Shown: positions 1 to 9,861, counted from the first letter of the stretch. The stretch is 64,000 nucleotides of DNA from JAVVHH01 sp963848035 (GCA_963848035.1 CAWKCD010000001.1:1922001-1986000), one strand, 5' to 3'. Numbers and translations are program-made. The notes: a model not told the origin generated them from the letters alone.

Positions 1-2
1 CG

Positions 3-1214
3 CGGCTGGTCGCATCGACGTTCCCGGATTGGCCTTCGATCGCGAGCGCGTACGCCGAGCTGTTCTATCCGCAGGCGGCGGTGACGCCGAAGATCCAGGC
101 GCTGGCGGACGAGATCACGGCTGGGACGGCGGACAAGCGCGAGCAGGCGCGGCTGCTCTACACGTGGGTGAGCCGGCGGATCCGCTGGGTCGCGATCTAT
201 CTGGGCAACGATCCTTGGGTGCCGCATGCGGCGGAGGCCGTGCTGGCGAATGGGTATGGCGACTGCAAGGACCAGGCGGTGCTGCTGGTGGCGCTGATGC
301 ATGCCAAGGGGATCGCGGCGGAGGCGGTGCTGATCAACATCAACCCGCTGTACGAGCTGAGCGGCCCGGCGGTGATCTCGTTCGACCACTGCATCACCTA
401 CCTGCCGGAGTGGGATCTCTACGCCGATACGACGGCGGCCGGGGCGCCGTTCGGGACGGTGGGCTTCGCCGAATATGGCAAGCCGCTGCTGCACGTGCGG
501 GCGGGCGGGGCGTCGCCGGACCGGGTTCCGCCGGTGGCGCCGGAGGTGGCGGTGCAGGCGCTGCGGACGGTGGCGACGCTGGAGGCGGATGGCGCGGTGG
601 TCGGCACGAGCGCCAACGAGGCGCACGGGCCGTATGCGACGGCGCTGCGCTCGGCGGGGCGGACGATCGCGGCGCAGGGGAGCGCCAAGGCGGCGGCAGC
701 GCAGCTCCGGAGTTTGGGCGAGCCCGGCGAGGGCAGCTTCACCTTGCCGGAGGATGAGGCGATGGGGCCGGATTACCGGGTGGAAGGCGCGTTCAAGCTC
801 GAGGCGCATCCGGAGTGGCTGGAGGGGGAGGGGTTCCGCATGCCGACCGGGCTGCGGCTGCTGGCGCGGACGGGGGATTTGCTGATCGGGCCGGTCCGCG
901 AGCGCAAGCTGCCGGCGACGGAGCCGACACCCTGCCACGCGGGACGGTCGGAGGAGACGCTGTCGTTGACGCTGCCGCCGGGTTACCGGCCGGCGCGAAT
1001 GCCGAAGAATACGACGGTGTCGGGCAGCTTCTTCCATTACGAGAGCCGGTTCGGGTTCGCGGACGGGGTGGTGACGGCGCGCCGGTCGCTTGTGTCGAGC
1101 TTCGACCAGGCGTTCTGCGCGGGGGCGCAGCGGGAGGAGGCGGCGCGGGGGCTGGCGGCGATCCGGCGGGACCTGGGCGCACGCCTCAGCTTGGAGCGGA
1201 TTGCTGACCCGTAG
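3..1214 (+). CDS. Transglutaminase-like (DUF3857-type) protein, 5' truncated
   Basis: The frame is open from the left edge, so the start lies outside the window; about 403 residues are visible. The N-terminal visible part carries a transglutaminase-like core: an aromatic-rich WVSRRIRWV segment, then the nucleophile region GYGDCKDQAVLL around residues 85-95, and a later FDHC segment that would carry the histidine. Proteins of this DUF3857/transglutaminase class are usually exported or periplasmic, and their substrate is mostly unknown. The C-terminal half is a beta-rich region without a motif I recognise. A GTG at 81 is only an internal codon. Family assignment is good; function is not known. 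Confidence 0.75.
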   Translation, partial: RLVASTFPDWPSIASAYAELFYPQAAVTPKIQALADEITAGTADKREQARLLYTWVSRRIRWVAIYLGNDPWVPHAAEAVLANGYGDCKDQAVLLVALMHAKGIAAEAVLININPLYELSGPAVISFDHCITYLPEWDLYADTTAAGAPFGTVGFAEYGKPLLHVRAGGASPDRVPPVAPEVAVQALRTVATLEADGAVVGTSANEAHGPYATALRSAGRTIAAQGSAKAAAAQLRSLGEPGEGSFTLPEDEAMGPDYRVEGAFKLEAHPEWLEGEGFRMPTGLRLLARTGDLLIGPVRERKLPATEPTPCHAGRSEETLSLTLPPGYRPARMPKNTTVSGSFFHYESRFGFADGVVTARRSLVSSFDQAFCAGAQREEAARGLAAIRRDLGARLSLERIADP

Positions 1215-1300
1215 GGGGCGGGGTTTCTCTAGGGGGCACGATCGTCTATCGGAGCGGGAGAGCCGGTCCACCGGCCCAAGCGAAAGGCGATGGCGACCCC

Positions 1301-2365
1301 ATGTTCCCGATCACCCGCACCGCGCACTCCAAGCCGCGTCCGGCCGACGAGACGCTCCAATTCGGCCGCGTGTTCACCGACCACATGTTCATGATGGAAT
1401 ACGACGAGGCGCGGGGCTGGCACGACGGGCGGGTGGTGCCGTATGGGCCGCTGACGATGGATCCGGCATGCTGCGTGCTGCATTACGCGCAGGCGGTGTT
1501 CGACGGACTGAAGGCGTTCCGGTCGGCCGATGGGAGCGTGCGGCTGTTCCGGGTGGACAAGCATGCGGCGCGGTTGAACCGGTCGTGCGAGCAGCTCTGC
1601 ATCCCGCAGCTCGACCCGAAGATGGTCGAGGAGTCGATCGCGGCGGTGGTGGCGGCGGACAAGGAGTGGGTGCCGCACAAGCGGGGGACGTCGCTCTACA
1701 TCCGGCCGACGGTGATCGCGACGGAGACGTTCCTGGGGGTGCATCCGTCGCACACGTATCTCTACTACGTCATCCTCAGCCCGGTGGGGGCTTACTACAA
1801 AGAGGGTCTCAACCCGGTTCGGATCATGGTTTCCGAGGATCACGTCCGCGCGGTGCCGGGCGGGTTGGGGAGCGCGAAGACGGCGGGGAACTACGCGGCG
1901 AGCCTGTCGGCGGCGCGGGATGCGGAGAAGGCCGGGTTCACGCAGGTGCTGTATCTGGACGGACGGTCGCGGGAGTTCCTCGACGAGGTCGGGACGATGA
2001 ACATCATGCTGCGGATCGGGGATACGGTGGTGACGCCGCCGTTGAGCAGCGGGTCGATCCTGGCGGGGGTGACGCGGGATTCGGTGCTGCAGCTGCTGGC
2101 GGATTGGGGGGTGAAGGCCGAGGAGCGGCCGGTCTCGATCCACGAGGTGGTGGCGGCGCACCGGGCGGGGCAGCTGGGCGAGATGTGGGGGACGGGGACG
2201 GCGGCGGTGATCTCGCCGGTCGGCGAGCTGGGCTATGGCGGCGAGCGGATGGTGATCAACGGGGGCAAGATCGGGGAGCTGACGCAGCGGCTCTACGACA
2301 CCGTGTCAGCGATCCAGTATGGCGAGACGAACGACACGCATCACTGGACGCGGCTGATCTCTTAA
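1301..2365 (+). CDS. ilvE: Branched-chain-amino-acid aminotransferase
   Basis: This is a fold-type IV PLP transaminase of 354 residues. It would transfer the amino group between glutamate and the 2-oxo acids of valine, leucine and isoleucine in the cytoplasm. The PLP lysine is seen in the motif GSAKTAGNYAAS near residue 190, and the family segment EVGTMNIM near residue 220 binds the cofactor. The length matches the long (IlvE-II) class. The ATG at 1301 follows a purine-rich stretch and gives the normal N-terminus. It stands alone, 86 bp after the preceding gene, and is followed directly by a palindromic repeat. The identification is firm; the symbol follows the family. Confidence 0.93.
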   Translation: MFPITRTAHSKPRPADETLQFGRVFTDHMFMMEYDEARGWHDGRVVPYGPLTMDPACCVLHYAQAVFDGLKAFRSADGSVRLFRVDKHAARLNRSCEQLCIPQLDPKMVEESIAAVVAADKEWVPHKRGTSLYIRPTVIATETFLGVHPSHTYLYYVILSPVGAYYKEGLNPVRIMVSEDHVRAVPGGLGSAKTAGNYAASLSAARDAEKAGFTQVLYLDGRSREFLDEVGTMNIMLRIGDTVVTPPLSSGSILAGVTRDSVLQLLADWGVKAEERPVSIHEVVAAHRAGQLGEMWGTGTAAVISPVGELGYGGERMVINGGKIGELTQRLYDTVSAIQYGETNDTHHWTRLIS

Positions 2366-2510
2366 GAGCCCATTCGATAACACTACTAAGCCGGCCATCC
2401 GGCCCGGATTTTCGCGCTTCCGATGCTCACGATCTCAACGATCGCTGCGCTTCGGGTCGCGGAAATCCACGCCGGCCGACTCGGCTTAGCGCATTCTCAA
2501 ACGGGCTCTA
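2366..2510. repeat. Intergenic palindromic repeat, copy A
   Basis: About 145 bp between the convergent ends of ilvE and kup. The left end reads AGAGCCCATTCG and the right end TCAAACGGGCTCT; these ends are inverted relative to each other over about 25-30 bp with a few mismatches. The core (GCGCTTCCGATGCTCACGAT, then a GCTGCGCTTCGGGT segment) is shared with the copies at 6622 and 40371. The kup stop codon lies inside its right arm. No reading frame is seen. Confidence 0.75.
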
Positions 2511-4414
2511 AAGCGAGATCTGTCGCGTGACTTCGACGAAGGAGTCGGCCGGTAGGGCGAAGCGGTCGGGGACGCGGACGGCGTTGCGGTAGAGCAGGGC
2601 GAAGAGGCCGCGGCGCCAGGCGGCGAGGCGGGGCGGGTGCGCCTCGCGGACGACGGCGTCGCGGGCGCCGATGTAGATGGCGTCGGTGAGGTCGAGCGGG
2701 CAGCCTTGCTCGGCGGCGCGCTGCGAGCGCTGCGGGGACGTTGGGGACTTCGAGGAAGCCGAAACGGACGAGGACCTGCCAGAGGCCGTGCTCGAGCTTC
2801 TTGGTCTCGGCGCGCTGCTCGTGGGTGACGCGGGGGATTTCCTCGAAGACGATGGTGAGGTCGACGACGGTCTCGGCGAGCGATTTGAACTGGGCGACGT
2901 GGTTGACCAGGACGGCCGGGATCATGGCGGGGTTGCGGCTGAAGAAGACGGCGGTGCCGGGGGTGCGCACGATCTTGCCGCGTTCGAGCGAGGCGAGGAA
3001 GGTGGCCGGGTCCTGCGGGTGGTGATCGAACTTGGTGCGGATGGCTTGGATGCCGGCGTGCCAGGTGGTCATGACCAGGTAGATGGCGGCGCCGACGACG
3101 AGAGGGATCCAGCCGCCTTCGAGCAGCTTGAGCAGGTTGGCGCCGAAGAAGGCGAGGTCGATCAGCAGGAAGAGTCCGCTGACGAGCAGTGCGGCCCAGA
3201 GCGGCCAGCGCCATAGCAGGCGCATGGCGGTGAAGAGCAGGCCGGTGGTCAGCAGCATGGTGGTGGAGACGGCGGTGCCGTAGGCGCCGGCGAGGCGGTC
3301 GGAGCTGCCGAAGCCGTAGGCCAGGGCGACGGTGCCGAGCATCATCAGCCAGTTGATGGCGGGGACGTAGATCTGGCCGTATTCGGTGTCCGAGGTCTGG
3401 CGGATTTTGACGCCGGGGAACCAGCCGAGCTGCATGGCTTGCCGGGTCAGGGAGAAGGAGCCGGTGATGATGGCTTGGCTGGCGATGATGGTGGCGAAGG
3501 TCGCCAGGATCACCAGCGGGATGACGGCCCAGCCGGGGGCGAGCTGGAAGAAGGGGTTGCCGTCGATGCCGGGGTTCTCGAGCAGCAGGGCGGTCTGGCC
3601 GGCGTAGTTGAGGAGGAGCGCGGGCAGGACGATCGCGTACCAGCCGAGGCGGATCGGAGCCGCGGCCGATATGGCCCATGTCGGCGTAGAGGGCTTCGCC
3701 GCCGGTGACGGCGAGGAAGACGCTGCCGAGGACGATGAAGCTCTGCAGGCCGTGGCGGACGAGGAAGCCGAGGGCGTGGAACGGGTCGAGCGCGGCGAGG
3801 ACTTGGGGTTGGCGGAGGATGCCGGCGAGGCCGAGGAGCGCGATGACGGCGAACCAGAGGAGCATGACGGGGCCGAAGATGCGGCCGATGCTGGCGGTGC
3901 CCTTAGGCTGGACGGCGAAGAGGCCGACGAGGACGACGAGGGCGGCGGGCAGGACGTAGGGTTTGAAGGCCGTGGTGGCGACGTTGATGCCTTCGAGGGC
4001 GGAGAGGACGGAGATGGCGGGGGTGATGATGCCGTCGCCGTAGATGAGGGCGGCGCCGAACAGGCCCATGGCGGTGAGCAGCCAGATGGAGCGGGAGCGC
4101 TGCCGGCCGGTGGTGACGAGGGACATCAGGGCGAGGATGCCGCCTTCGCCGTGGTTGTCGGCGCGCATGACGAGGACGCAGTATTTGATCGATACGGTGA
4201 CGATCAGCGCCCAGACGACGAGGGAGAGCAGGCCGATGGCGTCGGTGGCGGAGGGGTGGCCGCCGACCGCGGCGACGAGGGCCTGGTAGGTGTAGAGGGG
4301 GCTGGTGCCGAGGTCGCCGAAGACGATGCCGAGGCCGGTGAGGATTGCGGCGGGGCCGAGGGCTTTCTCGGTGGCCGGCGCCAGGTCCGCCTTGATCGGG
4401 GCTGCTTGATCCAT
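2508..4414 (-). CDS. kup: Low-affinity potassium transport protein Kup (frameshifted twice)
   Basis: Kup/HAK/KUP potassium:proton symporter of the inner membrane. The N-terminal part from ATG 4414 shows the family signature GIVFGDLGTSPLYT, then GDGIITPAISVLSALEG and about 12 hydrophobic segments across the reconstruction. The frame breaks near 3655 (after DMGHIGR) and again near 2725 (after EVPNVPAAL). In both places one extra base restores the expected sequence, ending in VEVTRQISL and TAG at 2508. Restored length is about 634 residues, normal for Kup. I infer sequencing error rather than decay. The stop codon lies in a palindromic repeat. Confidence 0.88.
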
Positions 4415-4514
4415 GGCTCGGGCTTCCAGAGTAGATCGCGTCGCCGGGTTGCCGGTTCGGGCTCGGTGAGTCAACGTATCCGTGCGTCGCCGTTCAAGGC
4501 GATGGGGGGAAACG

Positions 4515-6621
4515 ATGCCAGTCCGGATCACACGCGCAGCATTGCTGGCGGGCGTCTCGCTCGCGTTTTTCGGTTCGGCGCAGGCGCGCGTCGTAGGGAC
4601 TGGAGATCTTGCGGACGGAGCCGGCGTTCGGGGGCGCGGCGTTCGGGGATGCGGGCGCGTATGAGCGGATCGTGGCGCGGGCGCATGGGGAGCTGGCGCC
4701 GGGGGCCGCGGCGAACGGGGTGATCCAGGATCTGGTGCTGGCGCCGCGGAATGCCCGGGGGATGGTGGAGTATACGACCGACGTCGAGATCCTGCGGCCG
4801 AAGAGTGCGGCGAAGTCGAACGGGATCCTGCTGTTCGACGTGCCGAACCGGGGCAACAAGCGGGCGCTGACGATGTTCAACGCGGATATGGCGGGGAGCG
4901 GGGCGGCAATCAACAACATGGAGGTCGCGGGCGACGGGTTCCTGCAGAAGCAGGGCACGACGGTGATCTGGTTCGGGTGGCAGGGGGACGTGCTCGAGGG
5001 CGGGAACCGGATGCTGACGCGGTTGCCGGTGGCGGTGAACAAGGACGGGTCGCCGGTGACGGGCGTGGTCCGCAGCGAGCTGACGACGCGGGAGAAGGTG
5101 GACTCGCTGAACCTCTCGGGCGGGTGGTTCACCAACGATCCGCCGCATGCGAGCTACCGGACCGTCGAGACGGACAACACGAAGGCGTTGGCGGGCGGGT
5201 TCCGGCCGACGCTGACGGTGCGGGCGCGGGAGAATGCGCCGCGGGAGGCGATCGCGGCGAGCGCGTGGAAGTTCGGGGGCTGCGGACAGGCGAACGACAC
5301 GCAGATCTGCCTGAAGGCGGGGTTCGAGCCGGGCAAGCTGTATGAGCTGACGTATCTCGCGAAGGACCCGGCGGTGATGGGGATCGGGTTCGCGATCGCC
5401 CGGGATCTGGGGACGTATTTCCGGCGGGACGAAGCGGGGAACCCGGTGGCGCATGGGCCGAAGGTGAAGTCGATCATCACGGGGACGTCGCAGTCGGGGC
5501 GGTTCATCCGGAGCATGATCGCGCTGGGGTTCAACCGGGGGGAGGACGGCAAGCAGGTCTACGATGCGGCGATCCCGCATATCGGGGGCGGGCTGATGCC
5601 GCTGAACGTGCGGTTCGCGCAGCCGGGCCGGGCTTGGGGGCAGCAGGTGGACCACGACTACCTGGCTTATGATTTCCCGTTCACCTATGCGCGGGAAAGC
5701 GATCCGCTGACGGGGCGGACCCAGGGGCTGCTGGACCGGTGCAGCGCGAGCCGGACGTGTCCGGTGATCTTCCACATGGCGACGGCGCTGGAGATCTGGG
5801 AAGGGCGGCAGTCATTGGGGCTGACGGATCCGATGGGGGTGAAGGATGCGGCGGAGCCGGCGAACGTGCGGACGTTCATCATGGCGAGCACGCAGCATGC
5901 GCCGCCGGGTCTGCCGTTGCCGGGCAAGCCGCCGTTCGGGATCTGCCAGCAGCAGGCCAATCCGAACCCGCATACTTGGACGATGCGGGCGGCGTTGGTG
6001 AACATGATCGGGTGGGTGCGGGACGGGAAGGCGCCGCCGGGTTCGGTGAAGCCGAGCATCGCGGCGGGGACGCTGGTGGCGCCGGACCGGGTGCGGTTCC
6101 CGTTCATCCCGGCGACGCGGTATGGCGGGGTGGAGCGGCCGGAGCCTCGGTTCAGCGGGGCGGTGAGCACGCTGCACGTGCTGGATTATGGGCCGGGGTA
6201 TCGGCCGGGGGATAGTTCGGGGGTGTTGCGGGAGCCGCCGGTTTCGGGGGCGGCGGCTTACGGGGTGTTGGTGCCGCAGGTGGATGCGGACGGGATCGAT
6301 GTCGGGGGTGTGCGGGACGTTTATCTGGGGGCGCCGATCGGGACGTACACGGGGTGGAATGCGTTCCGGCCGGAGCTGTTCGATGGCGGGTTCTGCAATT
6401 TCCAGGGGAGCTTCATCCCGTTCGCGGGGACGAAGGCGGAGCGGGAGGCAGCGGGGGATCCTCGGCCGTCGCTGGAGGAGCGGTATCCGGACAAGGCGGC
6501 TTATGTGGCGGCGGTCCGGGGGGCTTCGGACAAGCTGGTGGCGGGGCGGATGATGTTGGCGGCGGATCGGGATCGGATCGTGGGTGAGGCGGAGCGCGAA
6601 GGCGTTCGCAGCGGGCCTTAG
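4515..6621 (+). CDS. Secreted alpha/beta hydrolase (Abhydrolase_10-type), one frameshift
   Basis: The start at ATG 4515 gives a clear signal peptide (MPVRITRAALLAGVSLAFF, then SAQA) and about 700 residues after repair. The frame shifts near 4597: one extra base separates ARVV from LEILRTEPAFGG. The main part resembles the large secreted alpha/beta-hydrolase-domain proteins of Proteobacteria. The nucleophile elbow is probably GTSQSGRFIRSM (about residue 315), and CGQ/CLK and CSASRTCP cysteines may form disulfides in the periplasm. The substrate is unknown. It is divergent from kup with 100 bp between them and is followed by repeat copy B. Confidence 0.7.
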
Positions 6622-6776
6622 TGTCTGTCTGAAAATGCGTTCTGACTGGCCATCTGACGCGCGTTTTTCTGCGCTTCGGTGCTCACGGCCGATAAGGCCG
6701 CTCCGCTCCGATGCTCGTAAAACCACGCCAGCCATTCCGGACTCAGCAGAACGCATTTTGGGCCAGACACTTCACG
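6622..6776. repeat. Intergenic palindromic repeat, copy B
   Basis: About 150 bp immediately after the hydrolase stop. The ends are GTGTCTG(tctg)AAAATGCG and CGCATTTT(gggc)CAGACAC, an inverted pair over about 24 bp with only the bracketed bases unpaired. The inner part (TGCGCTTCGGTGCTCACGG, a GGCCGATAAGGCC hairpin, GCTCCGATGCTCG) matches the cores of copies A and C, but the outer arms are different in sequence. Confidence 0.75.
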
Positions 6777-6812
6777 GGGTGCTTCTTCCCATATCAAGGG
6801 GGTGATGGGTTT

Positions 6813-6834
6813 CACCCACCCTACGGGGTGGGTG
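6813..6834. repeat. Short hairpin
   Basis: CACCCACCC and GGGTGGGTG face each other around a short loop, just after repeat copy B and 15 bp before the zinc-finger gene. It is short and not followed by a T run in the plus direction, so it is more likely a REP-like hairpin than a terminator. Confidence 0.45.
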
Positions 6835-6848
6835 GATGAGGAGGGGTT

Positions 6849-7112
6849 ATGGCGAGTGGGTGGGCGCCGGATGGGGCGGTGCAGGATCAGATCGACGATA
6901 CGGTTCGCGATGGGGTGTTGCGGGCGCGGGCGAGCGTGCCGGCGGGGCCGGGGGCGACGCATTGCGCGGAGTGCGGGGAGCCGATCCCGGAAGGGCGGCG
7001 GCGGGCTGTGCCGGGGGTGCGGATGTGCGTGGACTGCCAGTCCGCGAGCGATCGCAGACCGGTGACCATCGGGATCAATCGGCGGGGCAGCAAGGATAGC
7101 CAGCTCAAGTAG
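6849..7112 (+). CDS. DksA/TraR-family C4 zinc-finger protein
   Basis: An 87-residue protein with one four-cysteine zinc finger: CAEC at about residue 39 and CVDC at about residue 60, with the family phrase CGEPIPEGRRRAVPG between them. This is the short DksA/TraR (YbiI-like) form without the long coiled coil of DksA, so it keeps the zinc module that in DksA contacts RNA polymerase but lacks the acidic coiled-coil tip. The start is ATG 6849, preceded by GAGGGG. It stands alone, convergent with the next gene. Family is sure; the role is unknown. Confidence 0.85.
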   Translation: MASGWAPDGAVQDQIDDTVRDGVLRARASVPAGPGATHCAECGEPIPEGRRRAVPGVRMCVDCQSASDRRPVTIGINRRGSKDSQLK

Positions 7113-7121
7113 TCGGGCGGT

Positions 7122-7682
7122 TCAGGCGCGCTCGGCTTGGCGGGGCGGTCCTCGGTATGGGGGCTTGGCCCGGGGGTGAGCGGCTTGCGGCCGGGTTTGG
7201 TGCGCAGGGCGCCTTGCGGGCCGGCGCCGGGTGCGACGCGGGCGGAGGGCGCGCTGGAGCGCGGCGACGATCTCGGGGATCGGGCGCGCGAAGAAGCGGC
7301 GCTCGAGGTCGACGGTTTCGGGGCGCTCGGGGCGCTCTGGCTGTTCGGGACGTTCCAGGCGTTCGGGCGATTCGGTGCGGTTGGCGAGCGCGGCCTCGGC
7401 ATCGCGGGTGCGGCGTGCGCGGCGGGGCGCGGCGGCCGGCGGGCGCTGGGCTCGGCGTTGGGCGAGGTGGTGCGCGAGGATGATCGTGCGGCGGACGGCC
7501 CGGGAGACGCGTTCGTAGGCTACGGCGCGCTCACCGATGGGCGTGTCGCTGTCGGCGGCGAGGTCGCGGGCGAGCTGCACGCCGACGTCGATGAGGAGGC
7601 GGAGGGTCTGTTGCAGGGATGCGTCGTCGATCGCCGCTGGTGCGGGCTGGGTAGGCTCGGCCGGGGATTCGGCTGACGACAT
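7122..7682 (-). CDS. Hypothetical Arg/Pro-rich protein
   Basis: I do not recognise this gene. The 186-residue product begins with a proline/alanine stretch, followed by a likely helical part (about residues 20-75, DDASLQQTLRLLIDVGVQLA and YERVSRAVRRTIILAHHLAQ). A charged proline repeat of the ERPEQPERPERPE type then follows, and a very basic tail of about 50 residues. The basic tail may partly be a wrong frame, given how many indels this sequence holds. It is convergent with the zinc-finger gene and lies 66 bp downstream of the next minus-strand start region. Confidence 0.5.
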   Translation of the reverse strand: MSSAESPAEPTQPAPAAIDDASLQQTLRLLIDVGVQLARDLAADSDTPIGERAVAYERVSRAVRRTIILAHHLAQRRAQRPPAAAPRRARRTRDAEAALANRTESPERLERPEQPERPERPETVDLERRFFARPIPEIVAALQRALRPRRTRRRPARRPAHQTRPQAAHPRAKPPYRGPPRQAERA

Positions 7683-7748
7683 CGGACTAAGAGGGATTTA
7701 TTCCTTGTGGGTGTCAAGGGTTGCCGACCGACGCTTGGAGTGCGGCGG

Positions 7749-9611
7749 TCAGTTGCCGCCGCCTTTGGCTGGATCGGTCTTGGCGGCGGCGGATTTGTCG
7801 AGCCACCAATCGTCGAGGACGAAGCCGTCGCGGATCTCGGCCTTGGGGCGGGCGAAGCGGTTCCAGGTGGCGACCTTGAATTTCGAGTCGTGCCAGTTGG
7901 GGACCATGTACCAGCCGTTGAGGAGGAGGCGGTCGAGGGCGCGGCCGGCGGTGGCGAGGGTTTCGCGGTTCTGGGCGTTGATGGCGGTTGAGACGAGACT
8001 GTCGATGGCCGGGTCGCAGATGCCGGCGAGGTTGGCGCCGCCCTGGGTCTTGGCGCCTTCGCAGGTGAACTCGTCGCGGAGTTCGTTGCCGGGGAGATCG
8101 CTGCCGGGATAGATCAGCGTGGTCATGTCGAAGTCGTATTCATCGGTCAGGCGCTCGAATTGGGCGCTGTCGACGGTGCGGACGGAGACGTCGATGCCGA
8201 GGCGCTGGAGCCATTGCTGGTAGGGCAGGGCGATGCGCTCGAGGGTCGGGTCGTTGAGGAGGATCTGGAACGACATCTGCTTGCCGGCGGGGTCGACGAG
8301 CTTGCGGTCGGTGATCTTCCAGCCGGCTTGTTCGAGCAGGGTGAGGGCGCGGCGAAGGCCCTCGCGGTTGTTGCCGGAGCCGTCGGTCTTGGAGATGGCG
8401 AAGGGCTGGGTGAGGATCTCGGGGGCGATCTTGTCCTTGAAGGGGGCGAGGAGGGCGCGCTCGGCGTCGTCGGGGAGGCCGTGGGCTTCCTGGGCGGTGT
8501 TGCCGAAGTAGCTGGTGGTGCGGTCGTAGGCGCCGAAGAACAGGTTTTTATTCATCCACTCGAAGTCGAAGACCTGGCCAAGGGCTTCGCGGACGCGGCG
8601 GTCGGCGAATTGGGGGCGGCGGGTGTTGAAGATCCAGCCCTGGATGCCGAGGGGGAGGTGGTGCTCGATCTCCTGCTTGACGACGAGGCCGTTGGTGACG
8701 GCGGGGAAGTCGTAGCCGGTGGCCCACTGCTTGCTGATGTTTTCTTGGCGGTAGTCGATCTGGCCGGCCTTGAAGGCCTGGAAGGCGACGGTGGGGTCGC
8801 GGAAGTATTCCATGCGGACGGTGTCGAAGTTGTGGAAGCCGCGGCCGGTGGGCATGTCGCGGGCCCACCAGTTAGGGTCGCGGACATAGGTGATGGATCG
8901 GCCGAGCTCGAATTTCTCGACTTTGTAGGGGCCGGAGCCGAGCGGGGCTTCGGTCAGGGGTTTGGTGAAGTCGCGGGTGGCCCACCATTTCATGGGGAGA
9001 ACGGGGAGGCCGCCGACGAGGAGGGGGAGCTCGCGGTTCTGGTTGGATTTGAAGTGGAAGACGACGCGGCGGTCGGATTCGGCGACGGCGTCCTTCACGT
9101 CCTGGTAGGCGACGCGGACGGAGGGGCGGCCTTTCTCCATGAGCGTGTTGAAAGTCCAGACGACGTCCTGGGCGGTGACGGGGGAGCCGTCGGAGAAGTG
9201 GGCCTGGGGGCGGAGCTCGAAGGCGATGGAGAGGTGGTCGGCGGGGTATTCGATGGTTTCGGCGAGGTGGCCGTAGCCGGTGGCGACTTCGTCGGCGGAG
9301 CCGGTGAGGAGGGATTCCCAGACGTGACCGCCAGCGGACCCGGCGGCGGTGCCGCCGACGCCGGGCTGCCAGGCGGCGCCGAGGCCGAAGGCGGCGTTGC
9401 CGCGGAGGATGTAGGGATTGAAGCCGTCGAAGCTGCCGACCATGGCAAAGGTGATCTCGCCGCCCTTGGGGGCGTCGGGGTTCACGTAGGGGAAGTGGTG
9501 GAAATCGGCGGGGAGGGCGGGCGTGCCGAGGATGGTGATGGCGTGGCTGCGCGTTGTTTGGGCGTGGGCGGAGGCGGCGAGGAGGAGGGAGAGGACGAGG
9601 GCGCGCAGCAT
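7749..9611 (-). CDS. ABC transporter periplasmic binding protein, oligopeptide type (YejA-like)
   Basis: A 620-residue family 5 extracellular solute-binding protein with signal peptide MLRALVLSLLLAASAHA. It keeps family features in order: FSDGSPVTAQDVVWTFNTL near residue 145, GSGPYKVEKFELGRSITY near residue 225, and FNTRRPQFADRRVREAL near residue 330. Length and the LPADFHHFPYVNPDAPKGGEI opening match the YejA/microcin C uptake subgroup rather than DppA. It would capture peptides or related compounds in the periplasm for an ABC permease, but no permease or ATPase gene is next to it here. Confidence 0.85.
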   Translation of the reverse strand: MLRALVLSLLLAASAHAQTTRSHAITILGTPALPADFHHFPYVNPDAPKGGEITFAMVGSFDGFNPYILRGNAAFGLGAAWQPGVGGTAAGSAGGHVWESLLTGSADEVATGYGHLAETIEYPADHLSIAFELRPQAHFSDGSPVTAQDVVWTFNTLMEKGRPSVRVAYQDVKDAVAESDRRVVFHFKSNQNRELPLLVGGLPVLPMKWWATRDFTKPLTEAPLGSGPYKVEKFELGRSITYVRDPNWWARDMPTGRGFHNFDTVRMEYFRDPTVAFQAFKAGQIDYRQENISKQWATGYDFPAVTNGLVVKQEIEHHLPLGIQGWIFNTRRPQFADRRVREALGQVFDFEWMNKNLFFGAYDRTTSYFGNTAQEAHGLPDDAERALLAPFKDKIAPEILTQPFAISKTDGSGNNREGLRRALTLLEQAGWKITDRKLVDPAGKQMSFQILLNDPTLERIALPYQQWLQRLGIDVSVRTVDSAQFERLTDEYDFDMTTLIYPGSDLPGNELRDEFTCEGAKTQGGANLAGICDPAIDSLVSTAINAQNRETLATAGRALDRLLLNGWYMVPNWHDSKFKVATWNRFARPKAEIRDGFVLDDWWLDKSAAAKTDPAKGGGN

Positions 9612-9861
9612 TTTGCCTCCGGGGGCGGTTCTTCTTCAGGTAGTTTGGGGCATGCGGATTGGCTCGGCTAGGGCGGGGGTGGGGCGCTTGGCTTGGGGTC
9701 GTGGCGTCGTTGGGGGTGCCGGCGCTGGCGCAACTGGCGCGGACTGCGCCGCTAGGTGTTTGTCATTATCGAGGACGGCAACGATGGGTGGTGAACGGTC
9801 GGTCCGCATTTGGGCACAAGCGTCCGCATGCCCGCCGTTCACTCAGCGGAACCCCTATGCG
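9612..9861. other. Gene-poor segment with an apparent DNA junction near 9750
   Basis: Between the binding-protein start and the LysR stop there is no complete gene. The left part is G-rich host-style DNA. From about 9755 the style changes, and the minus strand holds the first codons of a receiver-domain gene (see the next entry). Confidence 0.5.
9745..9809 (-). pseudogene. 5' stump of a response-regulator (receiver) gene
   Basis: From ATG 9809 the minus strand reads MRTDRSPPIVAVLDNDKHLA, which fits the first beta strand and acidic pocket of a FixJ-type receiver (I-V-A-V-x-D-x-D). Similarity stops after about 20 codons, exactly where base composition changes. I infer that a response-regulator gene was cut here when the neighbouring island and the host DNA were joined. 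The remnant is short, so chance similarity is possible. Confidence 0.4.

Noticed and set aside
8160..9671. Long plus-strand open frame (503 codons) opposite the binding-protein gene
   Set aside because: It is a low-complexity Gly/Ala/Val/Glu-rich antisense shadow caused by high GC; the minus strand holds a clear family 5 binding protein.
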